Positions 63,471 to 64,000 of a DNA stretch of 64,000 nucleotides are shown in pieces. Origin of the DNA: Anseranas semipalmata (Eukaryota; Chordata; Aves; Anseriformes; Anseranatidae). The notes beneath the pieces are model-generated. The model searched no databases, was not told the DNA's origin, and saw only the letters and a program-made list of their open reading frames with translations. Every line of letters starts with the position of its first letter. The first letter of the stretch is position 1. The position numbers and the translations under genes are program-made. The stretch lies in contig VXAA01000173.1 in the NCBI GenBank assembly GCA_013399115.1, positions 741,905-805,904 of the forward strand, read 5' to 3'.

Positions 63471-64000
63471 TTTTTTTAAATTATGAAATAATCAAATAGT
63501 CTGAGAATGGGGCCATACCATAGAAGGTTTTTTTTTTGAAATTTTGCACTCAGCTAGTTCCTTCTTCTTACTGGAGAGACTTAGAATTACTTAATTCCAC
63601 ATATGATCCACATATTGGTGATTCTTTAGCAGAAGGAGCAAGACATTGTGGTCTTGAAGGAGAAACGAATGAGTTTTGTGCTGGAGGGCAGTGGAAAGTC
63701 TTACATAATCATGAGAACAGTCATAGTAATGTTGGCTGGGAATGACATACAGCCTGATATACAGCATACATACTAACTAATTATTTTAATTAGCAGAAAT
63801 AGTAAATTGAAAGGTAATTCATTGAGAGAGAATTGATACTGTGGGTGAGATATTGAGGTCTCTGTACACCGGACACCCATACAGCTCGTACCGGGGTGTG
63901 TGCCGTAGGGCTAAATGTTAAGGGAAGCCAACTACTGATTTGCATGAACAGCTTGAATAGGCCAGAGGATTCCTCGTGCTCTGTTCTGCTTTCCACTTCT

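Larger units (their letters stand above)
56530..64000 (+). other. FLI1: FLI1 intron 5 (partial, at least 7.4 kb)
   Basis: The intron begins at the GTCAGT donor and continues past the window end. I searched by eye for the next exon, expected to encode a DPSYDSVRRGAWGNNMN-like peptide, and did not find it. Contents are two ancient repeat remnants (58.65-58.86 and 63.27-63.47 kb), CpG-rich patches at 60.39-60.62 and 62.87-63.09 kb, and a T/TG-rich block at 62.28-62.68 kb. The remaining stretches, 56.6-58.6 and 59-60.3 kb, hold nothing I recognise. Confidence 0.85.

Noticed and set aside
56530..64000. FLI1 exon 6 within the window
   Set aside because: No segment encoding a DPSYDSVRRGAWGNNMN-like peptide with splice sites was found by eye, so the exon is taken to lie downstream.

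Overview
This window is part of the FLI1 gene of a sauropsid, most probably a bird, read on the + strand. FLI1 encodes an ETS-family transcription factor that acts in endothelium, megakaryocytes and haematopoietic progenitors. Four internal coding exons are visible at 37363-37574, 46210-46364, 49712-49915 and 56461-56529. They join in frame and together give about 213 codons, from residue 7 to about residue 220. Each exon has a canonical AG acceptor and GT donor. The translation is nearly identical to vertebrate FLI1 as I remember it, covering the N-terminal transactivation region and the Pointed (PNT/SAM) domain. The first coding exon, the exons after number 5 and the ETS DNA-binding domain are not in the window.

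The assignment to a bird rests on one clear CR1 retrotransposon tail near 29 kb that ends in the ATTCTATG motif, a low density of young repeats, and compact introns. A crocodilian or turtle is less likely. I cannot name the species.

Layout: positions 1-110 are the edge of a CpG island, probably the 3' flank of the FLI1 promoter and first exon. Intron 1 runs to 37362 and holds no recognisable gene. It contains simple repeats, degraded ancient amniote repeats, the CR1 copy, a CpG-rich patch at 33.5 kb, and motif clusters that may be enhancers. Intron 2 (37575-46209), intron 3 (46365-49711), intron 4 (49916-56460) and the visible part of intron 5 (56530-64000) are likewise non-coding. Intron 5 contains two further CpG-rich patches near 60.5 and 63 kb.

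I found no tRNA, rRNA, CRISPR array, intact mobile element or second gene. The remaining open reading frames, the longest being 194 codons, look like chance. Nothing here supports a previously undescribed biological system. The items worth a second look are candidate regulatory elements of FLI1: a GATA/ETS/E-box cluster at 14.2 kb, a triple GATA site just after exon 4, and a TATA box upstream of exon 2 with an in-frame ATG. To these I add the large number of recognisable ancient repeat remnants.
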